Origin: Photobacterium sp. JCM 19050
Lineage (GTDB): Bacteria; Pseudomonadota; Gammaproteobacteria; Enterobacterales; Vibrionaceae
Reading direction: 5' to 3'
NCBI GenBank assembly: GCA_001310455.1
Contig: BAXG01000006.1
Coordinates: 98,800-162,799, forward strand
DNA: 64,000 bases
Below, piece after piece: positions 28,267 through 39,478 of this stretch (position 1 is the stretch's first letter; each line of letters starts with the position of its first letter). The notes beneath the pieces are model-generated. The model ran no database searches. It saw only the letters and a list, made by a program, of their open reading frames with translations, and had not been told where the DNA came from. The translations under genes and the position numbers were made by a program.

Positions 28267-29618
28267 TTACAAACCTACAATCAGAGAGACTGTGGTTGAA
28301 ACAATCAGGGCACCTACCATTGGAATGGCGGTACGTTTAACCAGATCGAACGGCGAAACGCCAGCCACACCAGCTACAGCGACAATAGCGCCAGTAATTG
28401 GCGACATTGAACGGGCAATACCAGACGCCAACTGCATTGGCATCAGCATAGCGACTGCTGGTACACCGACTTTGGCTGCAATCTCAGGCACCATGGCGGC
28501 GAATGAGAAGAATGGCGCGTTGCCAGAACCCATCAGAATTGCTGCCAGTGTGATGATGATAACCATCAGAATGACCATCAGGATGGTGAAACACTTGCCG
28601 CCAATGCACCTTCAATCACCGTATCCAGCAGACCGATAGTTTTCAGGCCGTGGGCAAATGTCTGACCTGCAATTACCAGGGTAACTACGCGGGCAAACTG
28701 TCGGCCCATGCTGTCGAAGTAAACCAGGATGTCACCAAACACATCTTTAGGTCCACGACGAACACCTTCACATACCATTGCCACAGCGATAGAAATCAGC
28801 ATTGATGTGACAACATCAATCTTAACAGCATCAAATGCCATTGGGCTGAACAGAAGAATCAGCGCCAGAGGAATGATTGGAAGCAATGCGTACCAGGCTG
28901 GCGGATTTGCCGCGTTTTCTTTGGCATTGATTGTTGTATCTTCATCTACTTTTTCACGTTGGTCGAACCAGCGCTGAACAAACAGGTGAAGCACGGCGAT
29001 AGTAATCATGGTGGCAATAGCGACCGGCACCTGGTAGGTAATGAAGTACTCAGTTACCGGCATATTGGCAGTACGTGCTGCCAGGTTTACGTTGCCGGAT
29101 GCCGGACCCAGGTCCAGACACGCAGCGGTGGCAATAACAGCCGTTGCGGACATCTTGCTGACACCCAGACGCACAAGGATCGGGTAAAGGGTAACCATCA
29201 GCAGCAGGCCAAGGCCGGATGCACTTGGGATAAAAATGTTGAGGACCTGGCCAATCAGGTAACCCAGCGCCATCACCAGATAAGGTGCTTTGAAGTAACC
29301 CAGTGGTTTAATCGCGATGTTAACCAGTGCGCGAGATGCGCCAATGTGGTCCATATAGTGGGCAAAGCCACCCACTGCCATGATGATAAGACCCAGTCCA
29401 GCAACGGTTTTGCTGGTGGTCTGCTTTACAAAAGTGAAGATATCAAGGGCTGCAGAGCCACTGGATGCGGATTCAGGAAGCGGCATACCGGTGTTGAACA
29501 TAATACCGGCGGCCATCAGGACCATACCACCAAGGAACAGCGTAGTTTGCGGGTTGTAACGCTTCACTATCAGGTAACCGACAGCGAATATTACGACCAG
29601 GCTAAGCAACGTCGTCAT
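28267..29618 (-). CDS. DcuC-family C4-dicarboxylate carrier (frameshifted)
   Basis: About 450 residues with 10-12 TM segments. N-terminal LVVIFAVGYLIVKRYNPQ and the QVLNIFIPSASGLGLLLMV segment fit the DcuC anaerobic carrier family, which exchanges or exports C4-dicarboxylates such as succinate and fumarate across the inner membrane. The frame breaks near 28592; one extra T in the GTTTC run restores VFTILMVILMV, which is open to the stop. A single-gene unit with a terminator after it. The exact substrate is not shown by the sequence. Confidence 0.85.
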
Positions 29619-30190
29619 TCATGCTTCTCCATAAACAAATGCAGTAGTCATTTTTCTAAGTTGTCATTTCCTTTAACTTTTCTGCGAAAAATTAAAGACT
29701 CGCGACGATAACTATCAGCACCGTAAAGCAGAGACAACGCATTTCACTCTGGTGAATAAATGTCTTATTGAGTGATTTGTCATTGCTATTTCTTGGTGGG
29801 AATTTGCAGCAAAAATTCTCGATTCACTTCACATTGTTCTTTGAGGTGTTAATTGCTTATGAAGGGATGTGGCATCTGTTTGCAATCACAACCAATGAAT
29901 GTCGAAAAAACAGTCGCTTTTACATGTCCTGTTAACAAATTCCGGGGTTAGGCTTGATGAAATCGCGTTCAATTTCTCTCTGGTTGGGAGGGGTGCCGTT
30001 ATGGCCATGGAAGAAATGTCGAGACATGAGAATTCAGTCACGTATTCATGGGTAGGAAAGCTGTGTCAACCTGAGTTGACAAAGTGGTGTTTACATTGAT
30101 TTAACATCTGAGGATTTGTCTGGGATTCACCTGTGCCGGATGAGAGTGCTATTTCTAAAGGAACAGAAAAACACACAGGAGACCTCTGAC
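29619..30190. other. Intergenic region between dcuC and hppD
   Basis: A 572-base AT-rich region carrying divergent promoters. A 66-codon ORF at 29899-30099 lacks a ribosome binding site and resembles nothing I know. The only clear signal is the promoter-like element next to hppD listed below. Confidence 0.5.
30076..30106 (+). promoter_or_regulatory. Candidate hppD promoter
   Basis: A perfect -35 box TTGACA (30076-30081) is followed after about 18 bases by TTTAAC/TTAACA as a weak -10. It lies about 85 bases before the hppD start. An overlapping TTTACA could be a TyrR half-site, but its partner half is poor. Confidence 0.4.
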
Positions 30191-31271
30191 ATGGCAGTTT
30201 CAGAAGCGATTAACCCAATGGGCACCGACGGATTCGAGTTTGTGGAATACACCGCTCCAGATCAGAAAGGGATTGATGATTTGAAGGCACTGTTCAGCCA
30301 GATGGGGTTTGCTGAGATAGCCAAGCATAAACACAAAGAAGTGTGGTTGTACCGCCAAGGTGACGTTAACTTCATCGTAAACGGTGAATTTGAGCATCAG
30401 AGTCAGGCAGAGAGCTTTGGCAGACAACACGGCCCAAGTGTCAATGCGATGGCCTTTCGGGTTAAGGATGCGGTACATGCGCTCAAACACGCTGTCGCCA
30501 ACGGCGCGAAAGTATGCCCCCCACAAAGTGGCCCGATGGAACTGAATATCCCGGCGATTTTCGGAATCGGAGATTCTTACCTCTACCTTGTTGACCGTTA
30601 TGGCTCAGAGAACATCTATTCAGTGGATTTTCACTTCTACGGACTGGGAAGAACGTTTAAACAACGAAAGTGCAGGGCTGGGGGTTATCGATCACCTGAC
30701 TCACAATGTAGATATAGGTCAGATGGATAAATGGGCCGGTTTTTACGAACGTATCGCCAATTTCCGCGAAATCCGGTTTTTTGACATTGAAGGACGTCAT
30801 ACCGGGCTGAAATCCCGTGCGATGACAGCACCGTGCGGGAAGATTCGAATTCCGATCAATGAATCCAGCGATGACAAATCCCAAATTGCGGAATACCTCA
30901 ATGAATACAATGGTGAAGGTATCCAGCATATCGCCCTGACGACGGACAATATTTATGAGACCGTCCGTAAGCTCAAAGAGAAGGGCATGGTCTTTATGGA
31001 TACACCGGATACTTATTATGAAAAAGTAAACGACCGCGTAGCGGGCCATCAGGAGAGTGTCAGTGAATTGAAAGCACTGCGTGTGTTGATTGATGGAGAC
31101 GAGCGAACCGGTATTTTGCTCCAGATTTTCACCGACACGGTTATCGGTCCTGTATTCTTTGAAATCATCCAGCGCAAAGGAAATGACGGATTCGGGGAGG
31201 GCAATTTCCAGGCGCTGTTCGAGTCTATAGAGCTGGATCAGATCCGTCGTGGCGTGTTGAACGACGCGTGA
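30191..31271 (+). CDS. hppD: 4-hydroxyphenylpyruvate dioxygenase (frameshifted)
   Basis: Converts 4-hydroxyphenylpyruvate to homogentisate in tyrosine breakdown; homogentisate can also feed pyomelanin. Two VOC domains are present. The Fe ligands are His in DHLTHNV, His in IQHIALTT and Glu in FFEIIQRKG, and the GFGEGNF end is typical. The frame breaks near 30645, where two bases appear lost; the repaired reading is [13 protein letters not shown]. About 360 residues. The start at ATG 30191 follows AGGAGA. In Vibrio this is the VllY/legiolysin-type protein. It stands alone, with no hmgA neighbour. Confidence 0.93.
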
Positions 31272-31292
31272 TTATAGGTCTTCCACCATTTC

Positions 31293-31315
31293 GGGGTCTT
31301 AATGACCCCTTTTTT
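31293..31315 (+). terminator. Rho-independent terminator after hppD
   Basis: GGGGTC pairs with GACCCC around TTAAT and is followed by six T residues. It lies about 20 bases after the hppD stop. Confidence 0.88.
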
Positions 31316-31410
31316 ATGTAAATTAATCAGACGGATATTTGACGCACGTATAACAGAAACTGATTAATGCCGTGATAGCGTAGCCTCATCTTTGTACGAT
31401 GAGCGCCAAC

Positions 31411-32473
31411 ATGAAAAGGACCCTCACCCAACTAACCACTGCAAGTATCCTGGCTTTTTCCGTTTTTACCGCACAGGCGGCACCTTTTGATGCAATTCAG
31501 GATGCAGCAAATATCAGGAACACGTTTGATTCCAACACCCTTGCTCTTTCTTATTATCAATTGGGACATTATGGGCTGAGGATGTACCGGCAGACGGAAG
31601 ATCCAAAATACAAAGCCGCAATCTGGAGTGACATGGCCCGTGTCGCTGATCGCCTGAACAGATATAACGATGAGATAAAAACGCCTGGGGATGTAGCGCG
31701 ACTTGGTGAGCAACGGATAAGAAGCTACTCATCAAATGATTCAGAAAGGGACCGGCTCCGCCATCTAGCGGCGAAGGGCAGGGAAGAATACCTGGTACTC
31801 GGGGCCGGGCTTATCAGTTCTATGGCGCGGGCTGATGAATACGGGTTGCAGCATCGGGATACTGCACACCTCAAGGAAATCCTGAGCTGGTATGATTTTT
31901 CAGGATATGCCACGAACCCGGAGATGATTCGAGCGTGGGCTGCCCAACTGGCCAACCAGGTTTACTGGCTGAAACAAATGGGTATGCTGATCATACCAAG
32001 GCATTTATTCAAGCATTTCAGGAGACGTACCCGGATGCCAAAGACGGCGAGCTTTCTGACCAGCAATTCAATAATAAGCTTTACGGGATGACCCATATCA
32101 TTTTGGCGGCGTCTGAATATTACCGGAAACCGGTGAGTGAAGAAGAATTTGCGTGGATCTACGACTACTTCCGCCAACACATCGAGACTATTCTTGCACG
32201 CTCAAAAGAAGATGTGGTTGCGGAGATTGGTATCACGTTTCTTCTTGCGGGACTGGATAATGACCCGGTTGTGAGTAAAGCAAGAAAAGATATTCAGGAC
32301 AGTCTGGACAGGGAACTTTGGCTTGTGCCTCTGTATCGGGCAGTACGGATATCGCCAGTGGAGAGCACAGGAATGTGCTTGCGGTTATGCTGCTGGATTG
32401 GCAGGGTGCCAACGCTGTCCCGGAAGCCGGTAAAGATACCAAGGTAATGTCTTCCATCCCCTGGGGCTGGTAA
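31411..32473 (+). CDS. Secreted protein of unknown function (DUF3541-like, two frameshifts)
   Basis: A signal peptide (MKRTLTQLTTASILAFSVFTAQA, cleaved before APFD) is followed by a helix-rich domain of about 330 residues with no cofactor or catalytic motif that I recognise. Frame breaks lie near 31980 (WLKQ to ETNGYADHTKAFIQAF) and near 32325 (to VSGSTDIASGEHRNVLAV), ending at TAA 32471-32473 after SSIPWGW. From memory it resembles the Vibrio DUF3541 family; not verified. Start at ATG 31411, or 31399 with four more residues; neither has a strong ribosome binding site. Confidence 0.75.
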
Positions 32474-32499
32474 CAAAACCAAAAGTTCACTGATATTGA

Positions 32500-32526
32500 C
32501 CCTGAGCCTCGTGATGAGGCTCAGGG
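32500..32526. terminator. Terminator hairpin between convergent genes
   Basis: A perfect 11-bp stem (CCCTGAGCCTC/GAGGCTCAGGG) has a five-base loop and sits three bases from the PilZ gene stop. It probably serves both strands although T runs are short. Confidence 0.75.
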
Positions 32527-32528
32527 TG

Positions 32529-33212
32529 TTATGCCGGCATGTAGTCCATACCGCCGATAAGATCAGATTCGAGCAAAAGTTGAGGATAGATCTCTTCAAT
32601 CGACGATTCCTGCTCGTCAAAGCGTACACCAAGGATGGTGTGTTTGGTTGCATCTTGCTTATTGACCACTGTCCCTTTACACGCAACTTTCTCGTTTTCA
32701 CTATTGAACAGTGCAATGGTGCACTCTTCTCCGACTTTAACCGGATGGGTAATAGGGAGTTTTACCGCGCAGCCGGCTACTGAAAAATCGCGCATCAGCG
32801 CGTAAGACGCATCGGTCTGGCTGATAAAACGAATTTCCCTGGAGATGGGGATTCTTGGATGTTGGCGCACGCGATGGATGGCAATTTCATCCGGGATGTT
32901 GATAGCCAGCATTTTAACCGGGCGGTATATGGTGCTGAGAATATGGCTCTGAAAAGCAAAAATATCCCGGTGTTTGGATGCAGTAAGCCCGCGTAACACA
33001 ATCTCAAGAGAGTCTGCTCCGGTGATAATAGAATCAATATCCCGGTTGTTCGGATACTCGATGAGGATGAAGCGTTTACTCACGTAGCCGATAAGCCTGG
33101 AGCTGCCTTGTAATAAAGAACGGTTAGCCGGCCGGATCTCCAGCGCCAGTTTGGTCCCAATATCGACATTTTTCAGGAATTGATCAGGCGGCAATGTTTC
33201 AGTTCTTTTCAT
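32529..33212 (-). CDS. PilZ-domain c-di-GMP receptor, YcgR-like
   Basis: A 227-residue protein with an N-terminal YcgR-like domain (about 1-105) and a C-terminal PilZ domain. The c-di-GMP motifs RQHPRIPISR (RxxxR) and DFSVAGCAVKL (D/NxSxxG) are both intact, so it should bind c-di-GMP. YcgR-type proteins act on the flagellar motor or surface behaviour. A single gene; the start ATG 33212 is the first Met (MKRTETLPPDQF). Intact. Confidence 0.9.
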   Translation of the reverse strand: MKRTETLPPDQFLKNVDIGTKLALEIRPANRSLLQGSSRLIGYVSKRFILIEYPNNRDIDSIITGADSLEIVLRGLTASKHRDIFAFQSHILSTIYRPVKMLAINIPDEIAIHRVRQHPRIPISREIRFISQTDASYALMRDFSVAGCAVKLPITHPVKVGEECTIALFNSENEKVACKGTVVNKQDATKHTILGVRFDEQESSIEEIYPQLLLESDLIGGMDYMPA

Positions 33213-33566
33213 ATTTCGAAACGGCTTTTTATGCAGTCGCCTTTGCGGTTTGATGAATAAAAAATAGGTTCATATCGCAAAGAATTGAGTTTTGTAATAT
33301 CAATATTCACTGATTTTGCGATCCGGTAGTGGTTTTGTCTAGTCGATACCTGACGGTTGCCTGCATTTTATACGCGTTGACTATTGGAAATTTGAACCAG
33401 TGCTACATTTTACGTGCTAGAAGAACACGAATAACTGTTTCTGATGTGTAGATAACCTTAATCTGAATTTTCAAAGTGCATCACGTAAATATCCGTTTAT
33501 CACACGTAAATGACGGTATCATTGAACGCTAAAATATAGTTTCCGTGAATAATAAGCAGTGCAGGA
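33213..33566. other. Intergenic region between PilZ gene and histidine kinase
   Basis: A 354-base AT-rich divergent promoter region. I see no ORF, repeat or recognisable operator in it. Confidence 0.5.
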
Positions 33567-35867
33567 ATGGCATCTGAAAATAATAAACAACGTGTTGGCC
33601 TGGCGACCAAATTAGTAGGGAGAATGCTGCTGGTTAGCTCTCTTTTTACATTACTTATTTCAGCTGTTGATCTGGTACTGGATTGCCGCGAGCGGTTACA
33701 GGAAGTTGATAAACAGATTTCAGTCATTGAGATGACTGAAATGGAGCATGTCACCAAATCCATTCTTTCTTCAAGTGATGCCGCGCTTTATGCCAGCGCC
33801 CGTAATATTCATCGCCTTCCTTATGTGCATTACGTCAAGATATCCCGTTCCGTAGGGTCGCACTCTTTTATTGAGCTGGGGCAGTTTAATGCCGGTGATA
33901 AAGTGAGTTATGTCTGGCCCGTTGCAGGACCGAAGGGAAGTCGATATGAAGGACAAACGGTGGGTTACTTAAAGGTTGAAGCGTATTCCAACTTGCTTCT
34001 GAGTGATTCATGGCAGCGATTTGGTATCTTGCTGGCGACGCAAGGTCTGTCGACACTGCTCATTTGTATGTTGTTTTTCCTCATTTCCTACTACGTGGTT
34101 GTGAAACCCATTGTCAATATCAGTCAAGGTGTCAGCCAGTTTGATAAAAACAACCTGCCCAAACTGATTGAAGAGATTCCGCCAGATTCCAGTTTCGAAA
34201 TCAGCCGATTGATTTCCAGTTATAACACCACCGTCAGCCGGGTGCAGAAGATTAACCGGGAACTTCAATCTGCAAAGGAAACGGCAGAAACAGCCAACCA
34301 GAAAAAGAGTGAGTTTCTCGCCAACATGAGCCATGAAATACGTACACCCATCAATGGCATCGTTGGTGCGGCGTCGCTGCTCAAATCCACAATGGGTAAA
34401 GACAGTAGCCTGGATGAGTATTTCAGTATGTTGGAAGCATCATCGATTTCGCTTCTGGACATCATTAATGACATTCTGGATATATCAAAAATAGAAGCGG
34501 GTAAGATGGAACTGGAATCCCGCCACCTCAATCTGAAGGAAATGGGCAACGAAATTGAACAAATGTTTATGCTTCAGGCCAGAGAAAAAGGGCTGGAGTT
34601 TCGTGTGCATGTTTCTCCGGATGTCAGCAATAACCTGAAAGGTGATCCTGTCAGATTGCGCCAGGTACTCGTGAACCTCACCTCAAACGCGCTAAAGTTT
34701 ACCGACAACGGTTATATATTCGTTGATATCCAGCTTTCCGATGAGTCAGAGGACTGTCAGGTTGTTCATTTTCAAGTGCGAGATTCGGGGGCGGGTATCG
34801 CTGCGGACAAACAATCCCTGATTTTTGACAAATTCGAGCAGGCTAACGGCTGCTCGAATCGTGCCTACGGTGGTACAGGTTTGGGGCTGTCTATTTCAAG
34901 CCAGCTTGTCCAGCTGATGGAGGGGGAACTGGAGCTTTACAGCCAGTTGGGGGAGGGAAGCCGGTTTTATTTCACGCTGGCGCTGGCAATATCGGACGAA
35001 AACATTGTCTCAGCCAACGAACGAATTCAAATGGCTGATAGTCACATCCTTTTGGTTGATGACAGCCGTCTGAATCTTCGTCTTACACAGGCGCATTGCC
35101 ATTCGTTGGGCTGCAAGGTGTCTTGTTGCCACAGGGAAGCCGATGTCTTTGGTATTGTGGCAGAATCATTGAAAACATCCCGACCTGTGAACCTTGCCAT
35201 ACTGGATAAACAAATGCCTGAATGCGATGGGTTCGAGTTGGGTCGCCGCATGAAACAACGTTTTGGTGAGCATTGCCCCCACCTTCTTATGCTGACAGCT
35301 TCACCGGAAATTGAAGATAACAAAAAGCTCAAAAGTATCGGATTTGAAGGGCTGATCGGCCGGCCATATGAGACGCAGGCATTTCTGAGAACCCTCAAAT
35401 CATTCTTCATTGGCGAACAAGAGAAAGAGGATGAGAATGCATTACCAGCAGATAAGGACAAAGTATTGAAAGGAAAACGGATCCTGGTGGTAGAAGACAC
35501 CTTGGTAAACCAGAAGGTAACTGAGGCAATGCTCAGTCAATTGGGTGTAGACGTCGATATCGCAGACAATGGTAAAAGAGCCATTGAATGCTGGGAAAAA
35601 CAGCGCTATGACTTAATTTTCATGGACTGCCAAATGCCTGTGTTGGATGGGTATCAGGCATCGCAAAGGTTACGTGAGCTGGAAAATGATGTCTCCTACA
35701 GAACACCGATTGTGGCACTGACAGCGAACGTTACCTCCGAAGACAGGGCGGCCTGTTTCGCTAGTGGAATGGATGATTATGTTGCAAAGCCGGTCAGGAA
35801 AAATGATTTAAAGGTGGCGCTTTTAAAGCATCTTGCGAATTTAAATGTTCGATCAAAAATACTTTAG
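33567..35867 (+). CDS. Hybrid sensor histidine kinase with two receiver domains
   Basis: The product is 766 residues: TM1 at about 20-38, a periplasmic sensor region of roughly 110 residues, TM2 at about 155-178, a linker, then HisKA with phospho-His 256 (NMSHEIRTP) and HATPase (N box [24 protein letters not shown]). REC1 (about 493-610) has acceptor Asp547, but its conserved Lys-Pro is Arg-Pro (GRPY). REC2 (about 637-757) has Asp687 and a normal KP at 741. No Hpt domain is present, so a separate phosphotransfer protein is expected. It is a BarA/ArcB-like architecture with no regulator gene beside it. Intact. Confidence 0.92.
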   Translation: MASENNKQRVGLATKLVGRMLLVSSLFTLLISAVDLVLDCRERLQEVDKQISVIEMTEMEHVTKSILSSSDAALYASARNIHRLPYVHYVKISRSVGSHSFIELGQFNAGDKVSYVWPVAGPKGSRYEGQTVGYLKVEAYSNLLLSDSWQRFGILLATQGLSTLLICMLFFLISYYVVVKPIVNISQGVSQFDKNNLPKLIEEIPPDSSFEISRLISSYNTTVSRVQKINRELQSAKETAETANQKKSEFLANMSHEIRTPINGIVGAASLLKSTMGKDSSLDEYFSMLEASSISLLDIINDILDISKIEAGKMELESRHLNLKEMGNEIEQMFMLQAREKGLEFRVHVSPDVSNNLKGDPVRLRQVLVNLTSNALKFTDNGYIFVDIQLSDESEDCQVVHFQVRDSGAGIAADKQSLIFDKFEQANGCSNRAYGGTGLGLSISSQLVQLMEGELELYSQLGEGSRFYFTLALAISDENIVSANERIQMADSHILLVDDSRLNLRLTQAHCHSLGCKVSCCHREADVFGIVAESLKTSRPVNLAILDKQMPECDGFELGRRMKQRFGEHCPHLLMLTASPEIEDNKKLKSIGFEGLIGRPYETQAFLRTLKSFFIGEQEKEDENALPADKDKVLKGKRILVVEDTLVNQKVTEAMLSQLGVDVDIADNGKRAIECWEKQRYDLIFMDCQMPVLDGYQASQRLRELENDVSYRTPIVALTANVTSEDRAACFASGMDDYVAKPVRKNDLKVALLKHLANLNVRSKIL

Positions 35868-36338
35868 ATTGGCACAAGAAATAAAAATATTATTTATTAA
35901 TCACCATGTGAATGATATTGTGTTTAATTAATAATCAGCACATGCATTTGGAAGTCAGGTCTCCACTTTTTCTTATGTTGACTTATTATCACTTATTCCC
36001 CAGGCGAATCTGTAAGCAGATATGTTTTTCTAGTTTAAATAGGCTAAAAGTTCATTATTGATTGATGTTTTTTGCGTTTGAAAAAGTGTTCCATATTGAG
36101 TCATTCCCTGATGGTAATCGATTTCATCTACAATTTAATTAAAGGGTATTGACATTGCCCACTCTGAAATTTCCCTCAAAGTTATAAATTCATTGACAGT
36201 ATAAAATTTGCTCAATGAGACTTGATGTGGCATTTAATACGTGCCATAACCGGTGTTGCTGCTCCGTTATTTCATTGTTACGTTGATATCGCGACATGAT
36301 GTTGCGCTTATAAAACATACATTTACAGGATTGTAATA
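35868..36338. other. AT-rich leader region of the porin gene
   Basis: This 471-base, strongly AT-rich region has two TTGACA boxes (near 36149 and 36194), but I cannot pair either with a convincing -10. A long leader or several promoters are usual for osmoregulated porins. No ORF is supported. Confidence 0.45.
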
Positions 36339-37378
36339 ATGAAAAAGACAGTGTTAGCTCTATCTCTCTCCGCACTTTTTGCCTCCACAGCAATCCAGGC
36401 CGCCGATATTTTTAAAACTGAAGATGGCTCTGCAAATTTCTATGGTCAACTTCGTACGCAAGTTGAAAAATACCAAGATAAAGACGCAACTTTAAATGCA
36501 GGATCTTCACGCGCAGGTGTATCAGCGCAATATGCAGTTAACGATCAATTTGATGTATTAGGTAAGGTTGAGTTTGGCGTCGCTTTCAAAGATGGTGACA
36601 AATATGCCATGGAAAATCGACTCCACTATTTTGGGGTTTCCGGTGATTTTGGAACGGTGACCTTTGGACGTCAATGGGTTATTGCTGATGATGCTTACGG
36701 GGCAGAATACAGTTATTTCTTCGGTGGTTCAGCACTGCTTTACAGCACCATGAGCGGTGCTCGCCATGATTCTCTGATTAAATATGTATTTGAAAATGAT
36801 GCCATCTGGGTGGGTGCCAACTACGGTCTGAGCGAAGACAACTCACAAAGTGAACTGGCAGAATTGTATGCGAAATCCCAGGTTGCAGGTATCGACATTA
36901 CCGCCGGTTTAGGACGCACCTCTGATCCAGATGTGGAATACAAAGACGGTACAAACGTTGTCAAATCAGAAGTTGACCATACCTACTACAGCGTGACGCT
37001 GGGCAAGGGCTTTGGTGATTTCTACCTTGGTACCACTTATGCGGCAGACACGCTTAGTGCAGATGCATCAAAACTGGATATTGACCGTCAGGGGATTTCT
37101 GTAGCCGGCACCTGGGGATGGGCCGAGAATGCGACGGCTTACGCCGGTTTTGAGTATTCTCTGAACAAAGCGGACACTGTTGATGGTTCTGTGAAGGGCA
37201 AAAATGCTTACGTTGGAAGTGACTACCACTTTAACGACTGGTTCCGCGTTTATGGTGAAATGGGGTGGTCTGACGGCAGTACACTGGGTTTTGCAAACAA
37301 ATCCAGTAATGTCGCGGTTTCTCCAACCACCAAAGATGGTGAGAGCAAGTTTGCCTGGGTGCTCGCGTATACTGGTAA
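36339..37378 (+). CDS. Outer-membrane general porin (3'-terminal frameshift)
   Basis: A Gram-negative trimeric porin of about 346 residues. The signal peptide MKKTVLALSLSALFASTAIQA is cleaved before ADIFKT; amphipathic beta strands alternate throughout, with FGRQW and loop-3-like YSYFFGGS. As given, the frame runs on to 37445 and ends in LLR, which is wrong for an outer-membrane protein. Restoring one G at 37357-37360 gives KFAWGARVYW and a stop at 37376-37378, with the terminal aromatic residue needed by the BAM machinery. The extra ORF tail is the terminator hairpin read as protein. Confidence 0.9.
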
Positions 37379-37409
37379 CAGCTTTCTGACCAGCACAATC
37401 ACAAACAAA

Positions 37410-37433
37410 GAAGCCGGCTTCAGTGCCGGCTTC
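37410..37433. terminator. Terminator after the porin gene
   Basis: GAAGCCGGC pairs with GCCGGCTTC around TTCAGT, 31 bases after the repaired porin stop. On the minus strand it is followed by a T-rich stretch, so it may also end the convergent small gene. Confidence 0.8.
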
Positions 37434-37454
37434 TTGCTCAGATAAGGGCAGAAA

Positions 37455-37763
37455 TTACTTGGCTGCTTCTTTCTGTTCTTTGGTGAGTTCACGGATGCTA
37501 CGCTTGATTTCACGACGCTCTTTAGACAGCTCGGCGCACTTGATGATCAGGTCATCAACACGATCTTCGTAGTCAGACTTCATGTTCTTAATGATTTCTA
37601 CGATTTCGTCGTGAGTCATTTGTGGGTGAATGTAATCCGCCAGGTTTTCGAGCAACAGAACACGCTTCTGGTTGTCACGAATCTTTTTCTCGTTGTCTGC
37701 GATTTCACGCTTCAGTTTGTTACGGCGGCGCGAGTGTTTAACGATATCAAATACACTACTCAT
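37455..37763 (-). CDS. Small coiled-coil protein, function unknown
   Basis: A 102-residue, highly charged, all-helical protein. Residues about 10-40 and 65-100 have heptad-like Leu/Ile spacing ([31 protein letters not shown]), with a short break at [11 protein letters not shown]. No signal or TM. I do not recognise a family. The start ATG 37763 ([14 protein letters not shown]) is the only good choice. It shares strand and style with the next small gene, which suggests the two belong together. Confidence 0.75.
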   Translation of the reverse strand: MSSVFDIVKHSRRRNKLKREIADNEKKIRDNQKRVLLLENLADYIHPQMTHDEIVEIIKNMKSDYEDRVDDLIIKCAELSKERREIKRSIRELTKEQKEAAK

Positions 37764-37811
37764 AGTAGATTTAACCCTGTTTCATTAGTTCTCGTATGAT
37801 TAAACCATAAG

Positions 37812-37869
37812 GGCAAGCAACCTAACACCCATTTTCATCCCTCAAAAAGGGGTTGCGACACTGCTTGCC
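37812..37869. other. Stem-loop with alternative pairings between two small genes
   Basis: GGCAAGCA (37812-37819) pairs with TGCTTGCC (37862-37869). The overlapping GCAACC (37817-37822) can instead pair with GGTTGC (37851-37856), and an inner CCCT/AGGG hairpin surrounds an A run. It may be the terminator of the 37905 gene or a structured leader of the 37763 gene. Confidence 0.4.
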
Positions 37870-37904
37870 GAATTTCTGTCCACTGATGTAAGAAATCGGT
37901 TGTA

Positions 37905-38180
37905 TTAACTGAGATGTTCGATTTCTTTCGTCAGAGTCTCAACCTCTTGCGACTTTTCTGCGTTCATGGTTTCCAGCTCAGTAATACGTAGCTGGTAATC
38001 CTGAATCATCTGTTCAACAACGGGGGGCAACTCTGGTGCGGCAATATGATTGGATTTAAGGTAGTCCAACAGATTGTCCAGCATGAAGACAACCGCTTGG
38101 GTGGTTTCTTTTTCAGAAATTGACGCGGCGATATCCTGTTCAACCTGTCCCAATTTTTCCTGCATAGCGTTTTCGTTCAT
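37905..38180 (-). CDS. Small coiled-coil protein, function unknown
   Basis: A 91-residue acidic helical protein (MNENAMQEKLGQVEQDI) with a C-terminal coiled coil (QLRITELETMNAEKSQEVE). A Pro-containing hinge (AAPELPPVVEQM) separates two helical parts. No family recognised. It lies about 95 bases after the cheV stop on the same strand and before the other coiled-coil gene, so a shared transcript with cheV is possible. A second Met at residue 5 could be the start. Confidence 0.72.
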   Translation of the reverse strand: MNENAMQEKLGQVEQDIAASISEKETTQAVVFMLDNLLDYLKSNHIAAPELPPVVEQMIQDYQLRITELETMNAEKSQEVETLTKEIEHLS

Positions 38181-38276
38181 AACGGTTTAAACCATAACTC
38201 CACACTAGTGGTGGATGATGAATACAAAATGAATTTAGCGGATTGGCGCAATAATTTTATTCAAGAACTGGCGATT

Positions 38277-39202
38277 TTAGTCCTGAATTCCGCCTTCCAG
38301 CTTGATCGGCACACCCTGGATTTTCTGGTCTGCACCTCGCAGCATGGCATTCACCAACTCACCAGCATCGAATTTCGTCAGTGCTTCGTGGGCGCCAACT
38401 TGTTTTGCTCTGTCGACACTGATTGCCGACGAAAGTGAAGTGTGCAAAATCAGGTATGCTTCAGAAAGGCTGTCGTTGCTGCGAATCTCAAAGGCGAGTT
38501 CGTAACCGTCAATACCCGGCATTTCGATATCAGACACCACAATGTCGTACGGCGTCCCTTTTGATGCCGCGGCTTTCAACATATCCAACGCATCTAGACC
38601 GTTTGAGGCAACATCGTAAGGTATATTGATGCAATCCAGCGCATCTGATAGTTGCTTGCGTGCGATCATTGAGTCATCAATAAGCAAGATTCGCATTGGC
38701 TTGAGCTTTTCACGATCGATATCGGAAATAATTGGGTGGCGCTTGTCCAACTCGAGCGGGAAACTTTCGAAATAACAAATTCAACGTCAAGCAACTGAAC
38801 CAGCCTTTCATCCAGATGCATTATTCCGGTAAGAAACGCTTTAGTGCCCAGTGTGGCAGGGGCGGGCATAATTTCACGCCAGTTGCATTCGCCAATTTTC
38901 TCGATGGTGCGAACAGCAAATCCCACAACCTTCCTCTGGCAGTCAGTGACAATGACGGAGCAGTTCTGGTATTCACTTTCGGGAATTTCGGGGTATCCCA
39001 CAGCCCGGCCCATATCAATGACAGGAATGGCTAGGTTACGGAAAGAGGCGGTACCCATAATGCAAGGGTGAGCCCCCGGCAGTTTTGTCAGACGGAGAGA
39101 AGGAACAATTTCCCTGATTTTGAGCGTACCAATGGCAAACAACTGGTTGCGGCTTAGCGTAAACAGCAGCATCCCCTGCGATTGGTCAGCCTTACTCTTC
39201 AT
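38277..39202 (-). CDS. cheV: CheV chemotaxis coupling protein, copy 1 (frameshifted)
   Basis: A CheW-like coupling domain (about 1-150; LFTLSRNQLFAIGTLKIREIV, LPGAHPCIMGTASFRNLAIPVIDM) is fused to a receiver domain (ILLIDDSMIARKQL, acceptor Asp in DIVVSDIEMPGIDG). It links chemoreceptors to CheA and can be phosphorylated. The frame breaks near 38755, between the domains; joined length about 308. Start at ATG 39202 (MKSKADQSQG). The usual KP of the receiver is TKF, as in the second copy (SKF), so a modified receiver is shared by both. Confidence 0.9.
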
Positions 39203-39478
39203 GGTCGATTCCCCTGAAAACATGAATGATACGTGATGTGGAGCGGCGCTTGGTTTATTTTAGTCGTTGTACTTCAATGACATTATCTCCTAAACTTACT
39301 TTGCCGAGCACTTTCTCATGTCAGTTATCAGTAGTGTATACGGCAACTAGTTTCCTATCGAATTAGGCGATAAATGTTGTTAACTTGCGCAAGGATTGCG
39401 ACGAGCCGATAGTGAACATTAGGAAGACACAATATACGCACCATAATCATAAAACAAGGAAACCCGGTATAGGCTGTT

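Noticed and set aside
30081..30095. TyrR box before hppD
   Set aside because: One half (TTTACA) fits, but the other lacks the essential G and matches only three bases; a plain promoter explains the site better.
29899..30099. 66-codon ORF between dcuC and hppD
   Set aside because: There is no ribosome binding site, no recognisable features, and the position is in a divergent promoter region.
36190..36393. 67-codon minus-strand ORF across the porin start
   Set aside because: It overlaps the porin signal peptide on the opposite strand and has no coding character; a shadow of the AT-rich leader.
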